Assembly (NCBI GenBank): GCA_020073005.1
Contig: JAIQFX010000006.1
Coordinates: 1 to 64,000 of the forward strand
From: Terriglobia bacterium
GTDB taxonomy: Bacteria > Acidobacteriota > Vicinamibacteria > Vicinamibacterales > CAVVIG01
DNA: 64,000 bases
Direction of reading: 5' to 3'
Under the pieces are notes generated by a model. The model ran no database searches. It saw nothing but the letters and a program-made list of their open reading frames with translations, and had not been told where the DNA came from. The position numbers and the translations under genes are program-made. Below, piece by piece: positions 24,520 to 34,277 of this stretch. Every line of letters starts with the position of its first letter. Position 1 is the first letter of the stretch.

Positions 24520-25599
24520 ATGATGAAGAGACGCGCATTGTTGTTCTTGGGTCTGGCCGCGCTGGCGGTGATTCCCGCCATCGTGTGGGCACAGGGAGCG
24601 CAATACCCCATCACCGTCGTCGCGCCGGGAAAGGGCCCGTACACGTTCCCTCCGGGCTACCAGACCCCCTGGGACAAGATCGATATTTTCGTGACGGAAA
24701 AGATGTCGGCGAATCTCTTCGTGCTGCATGGCTCGGAAGCGCTCGATCCGGCGCACCCCGATTCGTCCGGCGGCCGGGCGATGGCGCTCTTCGGACCGGA
24801 CGGCGTCCTGCTCGTGGACACCGAGAACAGACAGACGGCTGAAAAGACGCTGAAGGCCATCAGGGGATTCACCGACGCGCCCATCAGGATTCTGGTCAAC
24901 ACGCACATTCATCCCGACCATACCGGCGCCAATGCGTTCTTCGCGAAGCAGGGCGCCATCATCTTCTCGCAGGAAGATCTGCAGAGCGAGATGCTGCGTC
25001 CGCCCGCCCGCGGCAACGGCCAGCCGGCTCCGGCGCCCGACATGGCCGGCATTCCGGTGGGGACTTACAAGTACAACCCCGCGACGCCGGGTCAGCCTGC
25101 CGTGACGTTCACCATGAACGGCGAAACGGTGGACTTCATCCCGATGATGCCGTCCCACACCGCGGGCGACACCATCGTCCGCTTCCGCAAGGCCAACGCG
25201 ATCTACATCGAGGATTTCTATCGCAACTTCGGTTATCCCTTCGCCGATCAGGCACAGGGCGGATCGATCAAGGGGATGATCGAGGCGGTCGACCTCTTTC
25301 AGAAGCTGGCCGCCCCAGATACGACCCTGATCCCCGGCCATGGCACGCTCATCAAGAAGGGCGATCTCTTGCCCTATCGCGCGATGCTGGTGGACATTCT
25401 GGCGAAGGTGAAGAAGCTCCGCGATCAAAACAAGTCGCTGAAGGAAGTGCTGGCCGCGAACCTGACGGCGCCGTACGACAAGGCGACGCAGGGCGACACG
25501 CAGCAGAGCAAGGATCGCTTCATCACCGAGGTGTATGACGAGGTGAAGGACTTTCCGCCGATCGTGGACGGAAAGCGGACGATGCCGAGGCACCCGTAA
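24520..25599 (+). CDS. Secreted MBL-fold hydrolase
   Basis: The start is ATG 24520 (or 24523), after AAGGAG. A signal peptide ending VWAQ is followed by a metallo-beta-lactamase fold. VNTHIHPDHTGAN supplies the HxHxDH zinc site, MPSHTAGDTIV the third His, IYIEDFY a bridging acid, and LIPGHG the last His. The 359-residue protein is exported. Related enzymes cleave cyclic nucleotides, lactones or glutathione thioesters; the substrate cannot be read from the sequence. It lies 32 bases after the receptor and may be cotranscribed. Confidence 0.85.
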   Translation: MMKRRALLFLGLAALAVIPAIVWAQGAQYPITVVAPGKGPYTFPPGYQTPWDKIDIFVTEKMSANLFVLHGSEALDPAHPDSSGGRAMALFGPDGVLLVDTENRQTAEKTLKAIRGFTDAPIRILVNTHIHPDHTGANAFFAKQGAIIFSQEDLQSEMLRPPARGNGQPAPAPDMAGIPVGTYKYNPATPGQPAVTFTMNGETVDFIPMMPSHTAGDTIVRFRKANAIYIEDFYRNFGYPFADQAQGGSIKGMIEAVDLFQKLAAPDTTLIPGHGTLIKKGDLLPYRAMLVDILAKVKKLRDQNKSLKEVLAANLTAPYDKATQGDTQQSKDRFITEVYDEVKDFPPIVDGKRTMPRHP

Positions 25600-25697
25600 C
25601 CCCGGGCACCAGGATTTTCGCGCCGCGTTCGCTATGATCTCCCGCCTTGTGCCCGGCCGCGCAGATGCCGAGAATGCGCGCAAGGAAGGGCTGATCA

Positions 25698-26786
25698 ATG
25701 GCCACACACGCGCCGGACTGGTGGCGCCCCGATTCGCCGGCAGGACGTCAGCCGTCGCGCGCCAACGATCCTGATCCCCCGAGCACCGATCTGCCGGCTG
25801 CAGGTCAGCCGCCGCGCACGTCGTGGACCGGCATGGTCCAAACATTGGGAGCCGTCGCCGTCGCGCTCGTGGCGGTGACCGGCGTCGGGATGCTGGCGGC
25901 GCGGCGCCATGCGGCGGACCCGTCTCTCACGACCGGAACGCTCGTCGTCGATTCGAATCCGACGGGCGCGCAGATCCTCATCGATGGTGCGGCGCGAGGC
26001 GTGACGCCGGCGACCGTGATGCTGGCCGCCGGCACGCATGCGATCGAGCTGCGCGGCGGCGGGGGAGGGCCGCGGTCGTTCACGGTCGCCGTGCCGGCCG
26101 GCGTACAGATATCCCAGTACATCGAACTTGCGCCGCGCCGGGCGACGACGGGACGCCTCAGCGTCCGGACGAATCCGCCCGGCGCCCGCGTGACCGTCGA
26201 TGATGTGCCGCGGGGCTCCGCACCCGTTACGCTCGACAACCTTGCGCCGGGCGAGCACACCGTCGTCGTGCTCTCGCGCGACGGGGCGTCGATCACGCAA
26301 TCGCTGACGGTGGACGCCGGCACGACCTCGTCGCTGGTCGTGCCGCTCGCCGTGCGCGACGGTGCGCCGCTGTTCGGCTGGGTGGCCGTGTCCGCGCCGG
26401 TCGAACTGCAACTCTTCGAGAACGGCCGGTTGCTGGGCAGCAGCCAGTCCGAGCACGTCATGGTGGCGGCCGGCAGTCATCAGATCGAGATCCTCAATAA
26501 AGCGCTCGGCTATCGCGCCACGCGCACCGTGCAGGTGACGCCGGGAAAGGTCGCGGCCATTCCCCTCAAGCTGCCGGCGGGAACGATCGCGGTGAACGCC
26601 GTTCCGTGGGCCGACGTCTGGCTGGACGGCGAGGCCGTGGGCGAAACGCCGATCGGCAATCTTCCCGCCACGATCGGTTCGCATGAGATCGTGTTTCGTC
26701 ATCCCGACCTCGGCGAGCAGCGTCGGGCCGTGACCGTGACGCTGACCGCGCCGCTGCGCGTCAGTGTGGACTTGAGGAAGAAATGA
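25698..26786 (+). CDS. Membrane-anchored PEGA-repeat protein
   Basis: The 362-residue protein has a cytosolic Pro-rich start and one membrane helix (about residues 50-70; TLGAVAVALVAVTGVGMLAA). Three to four beta-sandwich PEGA-type repeats follow (GTLVVDSNPTGAQILIDGAA, GRLSVRTNPPGARVTVDDVP, GTIAVNAVPWADVWLDGEAV). PEGA domains are surface or envelope beta domains often tied to kinases; here none is adjacent. It overlaps the next gene (ATGA at 26783), a TonB-C-domain protein, so the two may form an envelope complex. Confidence 0.85.
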   Translation: MATHAPDWWRPDSPAGRQPSRANDPDPPSTDLPAAGQPPRTSWTGMVQTLGAVAVALVAVTGVGMLAARRHAADPSLTTGTLVVDSNPTGAQILIDGAARGVTPATVMLAAGTHAIELRGGGGGPRSFTVAVPAGVQISQYIELAPRRATTGRLSVRTNPPGARVTVDDVPRGSAPVTLDNLAPGEHTVVVLSRDGASITQSLTVDAGTTSSLVVPLAVRDGAPLFGWVAVSAPVELQLFENGRLLGSSQSEHVMVAAGSHQIEILNKALGYRATRTVQVTPGKVAAIPLKLPAGTIAVNAVPWADVWLDGEAVGETPIGNLPATIGSHEIVFRHPDLGEQRRAVTVTLTAPLRVSVDLRKK

Positions 26787-27766
26787 GCGGCCGCACATCT
26801 CGTCGGTGGATTGGCGTTCTGTGCGTGGCACTGGCCGCCTCGCCGCGGATCGCGGCGGCGCAGGATTCACTGGCTGCGGCGCGTGAACTGTACACGTCGG
26901 CCGCCTACGAAGACGCGCTCGCGATGCTCGGCCGGCTTCGCGCGGAGGACGTCGATGTCGCCGAGGGAAAAGACGTCGATGTATATCGCGCCTTCTGCCT
27001 GCTGGCGCTGGGGAAGAAGGCCGACGCGGAAAGGACGATCGAAGCGCTGGTGTCCGCCGACGCGTCGTATCGTCCGTCCGATGCCGACGCTTCACCGCGC
27101 CTGCGCGCGGCGTTCAGCGAGGTCAGGCGCCGCCTACTGCCGGCGCTGGTCCAGCGCCAGTACGCGCAGGCCAAGGCGGCGTTCGACCGCAAGAATTATC
27201 AGATCGCGTCCGAGGAGTTCAGCCGGACGCTCGACTGGTTGAGCGATCCGGATCTCGGGACAGCCGCGGCCGCGCCGCCGCTCGACGACCTGCGAGTGCT
27301 GGTCACCGGCTTCCTGGATCTCAGCCGGCAGTGGGCCGGACCGGCGCTCCGCCCGTCGCTGCTGCCGCCGCCCCCGCTCGAAGCGCCGCCGCTCGCCGCG
27401 CCGCCGCCCAACGCCGCGCTGCCGGCACCCACGCCGCCCGATCCGGCGCCGGCCGATCCCGCACCGCGCGACCCGTTGCTGGTGTACACGATCGCCAGCC
27501 CGAACATCGTGCCCCCTGTTGCCGTGCGTGAGAGTCTGCCGCCGTTCCGCGGACGCCTGCCCATGCCGGCGCTCGGCGCGCTCGAAGTGGTGATCGACGA
27601 GACCGGCACGGTGTCGTCGGCGACGATGCGGACGTCGGTGAATCCGAGCTACGACAAACAGATCCTGTCGGCGACGCTGGGGTGGCGCTACAAACCGGCG
27701 ATGCTCGACGGCGTGCCCGTCAAGTACCGCAAGACGATTGCGGTCTCGATCATTCCGGAGCAGTAG
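26783..27766 (+). CDS. Periplasmic protein with TPR-like and TonB C-terminal domains
   Basis: After a signal peptide (ending IAAAQ) the 327-residue protein has a helical TPR-like part (ARELYTSAAYEDALAMLGRL). A Pro/Ala-rich linker covers residues about 190-235. A C-terminal TonB-like fold follows (ALEVVIDETGTVSSATMRTS, ATLGWRYKPAMLDGVPVKYR). The linker plus TonB-C plan recalls TonB, but there is no N-terminal membrane anchor, so it is likely a soluble periplasmic relative. It is cotranscribed with the PEGA protein. Confidence 0.75.
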   Translation: MSGRTSRRWIGVLCVALAASPRIAAAQDSLAAARELYTSAAYEDALAMLGRLRAEDVDVAEGKDVDVYRAFCLLALGKKADAERTIEALVSADASYRPSDADASPRLRAAFSEVRRRLLPALVQRQYAQAKAAFDRKNYQIASEEFSRTLDWLSDPDLGTAAAAPPLDDLRVLVTGFLDLSRQWAGPALRPSLLPPPPLEAPPLAAPPPNAALPAPTPPDPAPADPAPRDPLLVYTIASPNIVPPVAVRESLPPFRGRLPMPALGALEVVIDETGTVSSATMRTSVNPSYDKQILSATLGWRYKPAMLDGVPVKYRKTIAVSIIPEQ

Positions 27767-27777
27767 CGCGGACGAGA

Positions 27778-28146
27778 TCAGGCCTCACGCCCGGCCCTCT
27801 GTTCCTCGTCGGCGACCGCGGCGGCGCGAAAGAAGACGAACGTGATGAGCGCGGCAGCGGCCAGGACGAGCAGAGCCCGCATCCAGGGCTGCGCGAGTGC
27901 GTCCTGCCACTCCAACAGGATCGGGCCCATCGGGCCCATCATGTTCTTGGCCTCGCGTTGTCGCGCGCGCAGGTAGCCCGGCGCCGACAACTCGTCCATC
28001 ACCGCGTCCGCCGACCGCACGTCGATCCAGTAGCGAGCGGCCGCGCCGGCGACGCCGAGCAACAGCACGAGCACGCCGATCGCCCGGAGTCGCTCCGCTT
28101 TGCGGCCCGACCAGAGCCCGCGCAGGTGGCGGAGGGGATTGGGCAA
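27778..28146 (-). CDS. Small two-helix membrane protein, 122 aa
   Basis: The likely start is TTG 28146, six bases after the stop of the VIT1-like gene. The protein has two membrane helices (LRAIGVLVLLLGVAGAAARY and ALLVLAAAALITFVFFRAAA) separated by a loop with YLRARQREAKNMMGPMGPI. I recognise no family. It is the last gene of the minus-strand HdeD-FtsH-ATPase-VIT run and may assist the transporter. The start is uncertain because the ORF stays open upstream. Confidence 0.6.
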   Translation of the reverse strand: MPNPLRHLRGLWSGRKAERLRAIGVLVLLLGVAGAAARYWIDVRSADAVMDELSAPGYLRARQREAKNMMGPMGPILLEWQDALAQPWMRALLVLAAAALITFVFFRAAAVADEEQRAGREA

Positions 28147-28151
28147 GCGAT

Positions 28152-28844
28152 TCAGCCGATCGTCGTCCCGAACAGCTTGCCGACGCCGGCCGTCGCCGCC
28201 ATCGCCAACGCTCCCCAGAACGCGACGCGCATCGCGCCGGCCGCGGCGGGGGCGCCGCCGGTGCGCGCGGCGATCGCACCGAGCGCCACGAGGCACAGCA
28301 GCGAAACAACCGCCACGACGAGCACCAGCGCATTCGCCGGCGCGACCACGATCATGAGCACGGGCACCCCGGCGCCCACTGAGAACGTTGCGGCCGACGC
28401 CAGAGCGGCCTGCAGCGGCCGCGCGGCCAGTTCTGCCGTCAGGCCGAGCTCGTCGCGCGCATGGGCGGCGAGCGCATCTTTCGCCATCAACTGTTGCGCC
28501 ACGGTGCGCGCAAGCTCCGGCGTCAGGCCGCGCTTGACGTAGATAGCGGTCAGTTCGTCCTCCTCGGCGTTCGGCTGCGTGGCGAGTTCGTTTTTCTCAC
28601 GCGCAAGATCCGCCTGCTCCGTGTCTGCCTGAGAGCTGACGGAGACGTATTCACCGGCTGCCATCGACAGCGCACCGGCCACGAGCCCCGCCACCCCGGC
28701 GACCAGCACGTTCTGTCGCGTCGCCTCCGCTGCCGCGACCCCGACGACGAGACTCGCCGTCGACACGATGCCGTCGTTGGCGCCGAGCACCGCTGCACGA
28801 AGCCACCCGATCCGTTCGCTCCGGTGACTCTCACGATGTCTCAT
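28152..28844 (-). CDS. VIT1/CCC1-family iron/manganese transporter
   Basis: The 230-residue inner-membrane protein starts at ATG 28844, behind GGAAAGG. It contains the family signatures VLGANDGIVSTASLVVGV in the first helix and SMAAGEYVSVSSQADTEQADL, a cytosolic metal-binding region with many acidic residues, then three more helices. VIT1/CCC1 proteins move Fe2+ or Mn2+ out of the cytosol. It lies downstream of a P-type cation ATPase, suggesting shared control of metal homeostasis. The upstream in-frame extension (to 28976) overlaps the spacer and was not used. Confidence 0.85.
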   Translation of the reverse strand: MRHRESHRSERIGWLRAAVLGANDGIVSTASLVVGVAAAEATRQNVLVAGVAGLVAGALSMAAGEYVSVSSQADTEQADLAREKNELATQPNAEEDELTAIYVKRGLTPELARTVAQQLMAKDALAAHARDELGLTAELAARPLQAALASAATFSVGAGVPVLMIVVAPANALVLVVAVVSLLCLVALGAIAARTGGAPAAAGAMRVAFWGALAMAATAGVGKLFGTTIG

Positions 28845-28897
28845 GGGCGACCTTTCCGGCCACGACCGTCCGGGCCGTGCGAACAACGAACCGAATG

Positions 28898-31477
28898 CTA
28901 ACGTGAACCGGCGAGAAATTTCCTGGCTTCGATCCAGAACGTGCCGGCCAGCGCCGCGCCGACGGCGAGCGCCCATTCAGCGCCGCCGAGCGGCGCCACT
29001 TTGACGAGATCCCGAACGCCAGGGACGAGCGTGGCGAACAGAAGCACGGCGACGGTCGCGGCGGCCCAGATGACCATGATGCGATTGGAGAACGGACCCA
29101 GGTGCACGAGCGGTTCGCGTTCGGAACGCAGGTTCAGCGCCAGGAAAACGTGACCCAGTAGCCACGTCGCGAACGCCATCGTCTGCGCCTCGGTCAGATC
29201 GTGCGTGCGAGACCAGGTGAACAGGTAACAGACCGATACCGCCGCGAACAGTCCGACGGCCGATGAAAAAATGCTCAGCACCATCGATTGATCCATCAGC
29301 CTGGCGTTGGGATCCCGCGGCGGCCGCCGCATGAGGCCCGCTTCGGCGGGCTCCGCGACAAACGTTGCCGATGCCGCCAGGTCCATGAACAGTTCCATCA
29401 AGATGATCTGGACAGGCGCGAACGGCACGGGCAGGCGGAGGAGCACGGGAAGAAGCATCGCCAGCACCAGGGCGACCTTGCACGCGAGGTAATACCGCAG
29501 GGCCTTCCTGAGATTGTCGAACGCCACACGCCCTTCTTCGACGGCGTGCACAATCGTGGCGAAGTTGTCGTCGGCGAGGACCATATCCGCTGACTGGCGG
29601 GCCACGTCGGTTCCCATTTCCCCCATGGCGATGCCGATGTCGGCCGCGGCGAGGGCGGGGGCATCGTTGATGCCGTCGCCGGTCACGCCGACGATCTCGC
29701 CGCGTTCGTGCAGCGCGCTGACGATGCGCAGCTTGTGTTGCGGCGTGGTGCGCGCGAACACCGAGGTCGTCCGCACGGCCTCGTTCACCGCGTCGGCGGA
29801 CATCGCGTCCAGTTCCTGGCCGGTGATCGCGGCGTCCCTCCCGCCGAGCCCGATCTCCCTGGCGATCGCCATCGCCGTCAGCGGATGATCGCCCGTGATC
29901 ATGATGGGACGGATGCCCGCGTCGCGGCAGGACGCAATCGCCTGTCTGGCCTCGGGGCGCGGCGGGTCGGCGAGCCCGGCCAGTCCGACGAACTCGAGAT
30001 CGGATTCGACGTCGTCCTGAGAATGGGCACGAGGGCCCGCGGCCTTTTCCGCAAACGCCAGCACGCGCATGCCCTGATCTGCCATCCGATCGGCGCGGCT
30101 CATGATCTCCTGTCGATCCCGATCCGTCAGCGAGCGGTGGCCTGATCCCATTCGCCGGGAAGTGCACCGCGTGAGCACCGCTTCGGGAGCGCCCTTGACG
30201 CCAACCCACAGTCCGCTGTCGCCTTCGTAGACGACGGACATCCGCTTGCGCGTCGTATCGAACGTCCACTCGTTCGTCAGGCGACGGCTGCGCAGGCCGG
30301 ACACGCTGCGGCCGTTCGCCTCGGCTGCCTGAAGCAGAGCCACGTCGAGCGGATCACCGCTTCCATCCGCGGCGGCGTCGTTGCAGAGCACGCCGATTTC
30401 GAGAATCTCCTGCGTCGAGTCTTCTGGATAGAGCGTCGACACCGCCATGCGATTCTCGGTGAGCGTCCCCGTCTTGTCCGTCGCGATGACCGTGACGGCG
30501 CCGAGCGTTTCGACCGCCTGCAGCCGTTTGACGATGGCGTGTTTCTTCGACAGCCGATATCCGCCGAGCGCCAGCACCATGGTGATGATGATCGGGAGCT
30601 CCTCGGGAATGACGGAGAAGGCCAGGGCCAGACCGGTCAGAATCATCTGGCGGAGCGGCTGGCCACTCAGCGTCCACCCCAGGAGCGGCACCAACACGCT
30701 GAACGCAACGGCGAGCCAGGCGAGGGACTTCGACAACTCGCGCATCAACCGCTGCAGGGGGGTGCGCAGCACGGCCACGCCGCGCGCGAGTGCGGCCGTT
30801 CGGCCCAGCTCGGTCTGCATGCCGGTCGCGATGACGACGGCCGCGCCTCGGCCGCGCACAATCGTCGTGCCGGCAAACGTCATGTTGGACCGCTCGGCGA
30901 CCGGAGTGGCCTCGGGCCAGATCGCATCCGCGTCCTTGTCGACCGGCAACGATTCGCCGGTCATCGCGGATTCATCCGCCGCGACGCCAAACGATTGGGT
31001 GAGGCGCGCGTCGGCGGGAATTCTCCGGCCGGCTTCGAGCAGAATCAGGTCGCCGGGCACGACATCTTCGGCGCGGATGTCGATGCGATGACCATCGCGC
31101 CGGACGGGCGTCGTCGGCTCCGCCAGCTTGGAGAGCGCCGCGATCGCGTTCTTGGCGCGCCGCTCGTTCAGCACCTCGACGCCGACCAGCGCCAGGATGA
31201 CGAAGAAGATCGTCAGGGTATCTCCGAGCTCGCCCCAGATCGAGTAGAGCAGCCCCGTGGCGAGCAGGAGCAGAATCATCGGCTCGCGGACTTCCTCCAG
31301 GAAGATGTCCCAGGTGGTCTCCTCCTTCTCCGCGACGAGGCGGTTCAGCCCGAACTGTCTCTGCCGCTGACGCGCGTCATCGTCGCGCAGCCCGGAACTC
31401 GCTGACGTTCCGAGTCGCGTCCATACGTCCAGCGCGCTCAGCGCGTGCCACGCATGGTCGCTGGACGCGGAATTCAT
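28898..31477 (-). CDS. P-type cation-transporting ATPase (P2 type)
   Basis: The start is ATG 31477, which overlaps the FtsH stop (ATGA), giving 859 aa. All P-type hallmarks are present: TGES (in SAMTGESLPVD), the phosphorylated Asp in IATDKTGTLTEN, MITGDHPLTAMAIA and VTGDGINDAPAL. The fourth helix reads SVIPEELPIII, the form common in bacterial Ca2+-type pumps. The N-terminus carries a cation-ATPase domain (WHALSALDVWTRLGTS). It should pump Ca2+, Mn2+ or a related cation at the inner membrane. The cation is inferred. Confidence 0.9.
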   Translation of the reverse strand: MNSASSDHAWHALSALDVWTRLGTSASSGLRDDDARQRQRQFGLNRLVAEKEETTWDIFLEEVREPMILLLLATGLLYSIWGELGDTLTIFFVILALVGVEVLNERRAKNAIAALSKLAEPTTPVRRDGHRIDIRAEDVVPGDLILLEAGRRIPADARLTQSFGVAADESAMTGESLPVDKDADAIWPEATPVAERSNMTFAGTTIVRGRGAAVVIATGMQTELGRTAALARGVAVLRTPLQRLMRELSKSLAWLAVAFSVLVPLLGWTLSGQPLRQMILTGLALAFSVIPEELPIIITMVLALGGYRLSKKHAIVKRLQAVETLGAVTVIATDKTGTLTENRMAVSTLYPEDSTQEILEIGVLCNDAAADGSGDPLDVALLQAAEANGRSVSGLRSRRLTNEWTFDTTRKRMSVVYEGDSGLWVGVKGAPEAVLTRCTSRRMGSGHRSLTDRDRQEIMSRADRMADQGMRVLAFAEKAAGPRAHSQDDVESDLEFVGLAGLADPPRPEARQAIASCRDAGIRPIMITGDHPLTAMAIAREIGLGGRDAAITGQELDAMSADAVNEAVRTTSVFARTTPQHKLRIVSALHERGEIVGVTGDGINDAPALAAADIGIAMGEMGTDVARQSADMVLADDNFATIVHAVEEGRVAFDNLRKALRYYLACKVALVLAMLLPVLLRLPVPFAPVQIILMELFMDLAASATFVAEPAEAGLMRRPPRDPNARLMDQSMVLSIFSSAVGLFAAVSVCYLFTWSRTHDLTEAQTMAFATWLLGHVFLALNLRSEREPLVHLGPFSNRIMVIWAAATVAVLLFATLVPGVRDLVKVAPLGGAEWALAVGAALAGTFWIEARKFLAGSR

Positions 31478-33420
31478 CGACTGACCGGCGTCCCCTGTTC
31501 CCTTGCCAACGCCTCTCGAACCGCCGCTCCATCGAGGCTTTCTGCCTGCAGGAGATCGGCCGACACGCGCGTGAGGGCGTCTCGATGCGTCGTGAGCAAC
31601 GCCTCGGCCCGCGCGAACTGCTCGCCGACGATGCGCCGCACTTCGGCGTCGATCGTCTCGCGCGTCTCGGCGCTGCTGTCGGTGCCCTCGTCGACGGCGT
31701 TCCCGAGGTACTGCAGCCGCTGTCCGGCGTAGCGCACGGCGCCGAGCTTCTCGCTCATGCCGAACTCGGTGACCATGCGTTTCGCCAGCTGCGTCGCCCG
31801 CTGGATGTCGTCCACCGCGCCGGTGCTGATCGTGCCGCACATGAGCTGCTCCGCCGCGCGGCCCCCCATCATGACCGCGATCCGGTCCTCGAGTTCTTCA
31901 ACCGACACGAGATAGCGGTCCTCCCTGGGCATCTGCATCGTGTAGCCCAGCGCGCCCCGGCTGCGCGGAATGATGCTGATCTTGCTCACGGGATCGCCGC
32001 TCGGGACGAGGCTGGCGACCAGCGCGTGGCCGCACTCATGGAACGCCACGGTCTGGCGCTCTTTGGGATTCATCACGCGGCTGCGCTGCTCGAGCCCGCC
32101 GACGACGCGCTCGATCGCCGCCTCGAAATCGGTGAACGTCACGCCCTCGGCGTTCCGGCGCGCCGACAGGAGCGCGGCTTCGTTGATGACATTCGCCAGG
32201 TCGGCGCCGCTGAAGCCCGGCGTCACGCGGGCGGCGCGCTCGAGATCGAAGTCGGGCGCCAGCAGGATCTTCCGGCTGTGGATCTTCAGGATCTGGAGCC
32301 GGCCCGTGAGATCGGGATTGCCGAGGGCGACCTGGCGATCGAAGCGCCCCGCGCGCAGCAGCGCGGGATCGAGGATCTCCGGCCGATTCGTCGCCGCCAT
32401 GATGATCACCGGGTTCTCGGCGTCGGCCTTGAAGCCGTCGATCTCGGCCAGCAGCTGATTGAGCGTCTGCTCGCGCTCGTCGTTGGTGACGAGCCGGATG
32501 CCGCCGCCGCGGCTCTGGCCGATCGCGTCGATCTCGTCGATGAACACGATCGCGGGGGCGGCCGCGCGGGCCTGCTCGAAGAGATCGCGCACGCGCGCCG
32601 CGCCGACGCCGACGAACATCTCCACGAACTCCGACCCGCTCGTCTCGAAGAATCGGACGCCGGCCTCTCCCGCGGTGGCCTTCGCGATGAGCGTCTTGCC
32701 CGTCCCGGGCGGCCCGACGAGCAGGACGCCTTTCGGAATCCGTCCGCCAAGACGGGCGAATTTCTGCGGCGTCTTCAGGAACTGGATGATTTCCTGAAGC
32801 TCCGCGATCGCTTCGTCGGCGCCGCCGACGTCCGCGAACGTGACGCCCACTTCCTCCGCCTTCACTTCGGTCGCCTTGCTCCTGCCGACGCCGAAGATCC
32901 CGCCGCCGGCTCGCGCCGCGAGGTTGCGGCCGGCCAGCGACCATAGTCCGGCGATCAACATGATCGGAACGATCCAGCTGAAGATGAAGCTCGTGATGGG
33001 ATTGGGCGGGGCCTCGGCGCGGTAGGTCACGTGCGCGGCTCCGAGTTCCTTGAGCAGGTCGAGGTCGCCACCGGGCGGCGCGACCGTCACGAATCGGCTG
33101 GTCGCGTCCTGAGGTGATTTCGGGGCGGGGTTCTTCATGACGCCCTGAATCTGCGAGCCGAGCGTGACGTCGATCACCTGTCCCGCCGCGAGCTTCGTCT
33201 TGAACTCGCTGTAGGGAATCTCGGCGGCGCGGGGCATCAGCGGTCCCATGACCATCTGCAACAGCCAGACGCCGATCAAGGCCGCTCCGAGATAGGCGAT
33301 TCCACCCCGGAGCTGACGCTTCAATTGCGTCTGCGGATCTTCGTCCGGCGGCCGGCGGTCTGGAACGTTACGGCCGGGACGACCGGCCGCAGGCGGCCGG
33401 ACCGAATTTGGCGCAGCCAT
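31474..33420 (-). CDS. ftsH: Membrane AAA protease FtsH
   Basis: The 648-residue protein starts at ATG 33420. Two membrane helices (about 45-62 and 150-170) flank a periplasmic domain. The AAA module has [19 protein letters not shown] and GRFDRQ, and the M41 zinc protease has HECGH (the usual form is HEAGH) with a distal ligand in [10 protein letters not shown]. FtsH degrades damaged or short-lived membrane and cytosolic proteins. Its place in an HdeD-FtsH-cation pump operon suggests a second, stress-linked copy rather than the housekeeping gene, as in heat-resistance loci; this is inference. It couples translationally to the ATPase gene. Confidence 0.93.
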   Translation of the reverse strand: MAAPNSVRPPAAGRPGRNVPDRRPPDEDPQTQLKRQLRGGIAYLGAALIGVWLLQMVMGPLMPRAAEIPYSEFKTKLAAGQVIDVTLGSQIQGVMKNPAPKSPQDATSRFVTVAPPGGDLDLLKELGAAHVTYRAEAPPNPITSFIFSWIVPIMLIAGLWSLAGRNLAARAGGGIFGVGRSKATEVKAEEVGVTFADVGGADEAIAELQEIIQFLKTPQKFARLGGRIPKGVLLVGPPGTGKTLIAKATAGEAGVRFFETSGSEFVEMFVGVGAARVRDLFEQARAAAPAIVFIDEIDAIGQSRGGGIRLVTNDEREQTLNQLLAEIDGFKADAENPVIIMAATNRPEILDPALLRAGRFDRQVALGNPDLTGRLQILKIHSRKILLAPDFDLERAARVTPGFSGADLANVINEAALLSARRNAEGVTFTDFEAAIERVVGGLEQRSRVMNPKERQTVAFHECGHALVASLVPSGDPVSKISIIPRSRGALGYTMQMPREDRYLVSVEELEDRIAVMMGGRAAEQLMCGTISTGAVDDIQRATQLAKRMVTEFGMSEKLGAVRYAGQRLQYLGNAVDEGTDSSAETRETIDAEVRRIVGEQFARAEALLTTHRDALTRVSADLLQAESLDGAAVREALAREQGTPVSR

Positions 33421-33434
33421 CGCGGGCCTCCTCC

Positions 33435-33986
33435 CTATGACACGAGCGCGTGGTTTCTCGCGCGATGGATGTCGAACCCGCCGATCATCAGCATCACGCC
33501 CCAGAGGACTGCGTAACTGGCGATCACCCACAGCACCGCGAGGGCGCCGGCGGCGGGCTGCCACAGCAGCGCGACTCCGAACGCCGCGCCGAGGATCCCG
33601 CCGAGCGCGAGCCACCACTCGCCCGTGAGCTCATGACGCAGCTTGACGGCGGCGAAGATCTGCAGCACGCCCGCGACGATGGCCCACGCCGCGATGTAGA
33701 GGAGCAACGCCACGGCCGTGATCTCCGGATTGAACAGCGTCAGCACGCCAACGCCGATGCCCAGCACTCCCTGCAGGAACAGGATCCACCAGTTCGGCGT
33801 CATCTCGCGGCCGGCGAGCGCCGTCAGAATCGCGAAGCTCCCGTCAGCAAACGCGTACACGCTGAACACGAGCACCAGGGCGGCCAGCGTCGCCATCGGG
33901 AGCGTGAACGCCAGCACGCCGAAGAGGATGGCGATCACGCCGCGGAGGACGAGAACCCACCAATACCGCGACAGCAACAGGAACAT
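33435..33986 (-). CDS. HdeD-family membrane protein (DUF308)
   Basis: This 183-residue protein (ATG 33986) has six membrane helices with the repeating WWVLVLRGVIAILFGVLAF, WWILFLQGVLGIGVGVLTLF and WWLALGGILGAAFGVALLW pattern of HdeD proteins. In E. coli HdeD protects against acid at high cell density. It lies 14 bases upstream of ftsH on the same strand and is probably the first gene of the operon; HdeD and FtsH also neighbour each other in transmissible heat-resistance loci. Confidence 0.88.
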   Translation of the reverse strand: MFLLLSRYWWVLVLRGVIAILFGVLAFTLPMATLAALVLVFSVYAFADGSFAILTALAGREMTPNWWILFLQGVLGIGVGVLTLFNPEITAVALLLYIAAWAIVAGVLQIFAAVKLRHELTGEWWLALGGILGAAFGVALLWQPAAGALAVLWVIASYAVLWGVMLMIGGFDIHRARNHALVS

Positions 33987-34010
33987 CACAACCCCCGATC
34001 AACCGCGGAG

Positions 34011-34029
34011 CTGTGTCGGACTAACACAG
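34011..34029. promoter_or_regulatory. Inverted repeat upstream of the HdeD operon
   Basis: CTGTGT-N7-ACACAG sits 25 bases upstream of the HdeD start, in the spacer to the divergent NHL gene. It may be a regulator binding site. The rest of the 33987-34277 spacer shows nothing recognisable. Confidence 0.35.
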
Positions 34030-34277
34030 GAACGTGCGGATACAAGAGGATCAGCAACCGGTGTACCGAACGATCCCGGGCAGATGGCGCGGAGCCTCCA
34101 TCCGCGCACCGCAGATTGGCAGTTTTGGTGGCGGTTTCCCGCGATGACCCGCCGGAACTCCGGCAGGTCATTTCGTCGGTCAGCTCGAACGCCAGGAAAT
34201 CTGTTCCGGCCACACTCACCTCGCTTAAGATCCTCGCCGACGGTGTGCGCCCGGGACCGGCGCAGGAGGAGCTTGCG

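Noticed and set aside
22664-24592. 642-residue minus-strand frame across the TonB receptor
   Set aside because: Low-complexity Arg/Val-rich sequence complementary to a convincing receptor gene.
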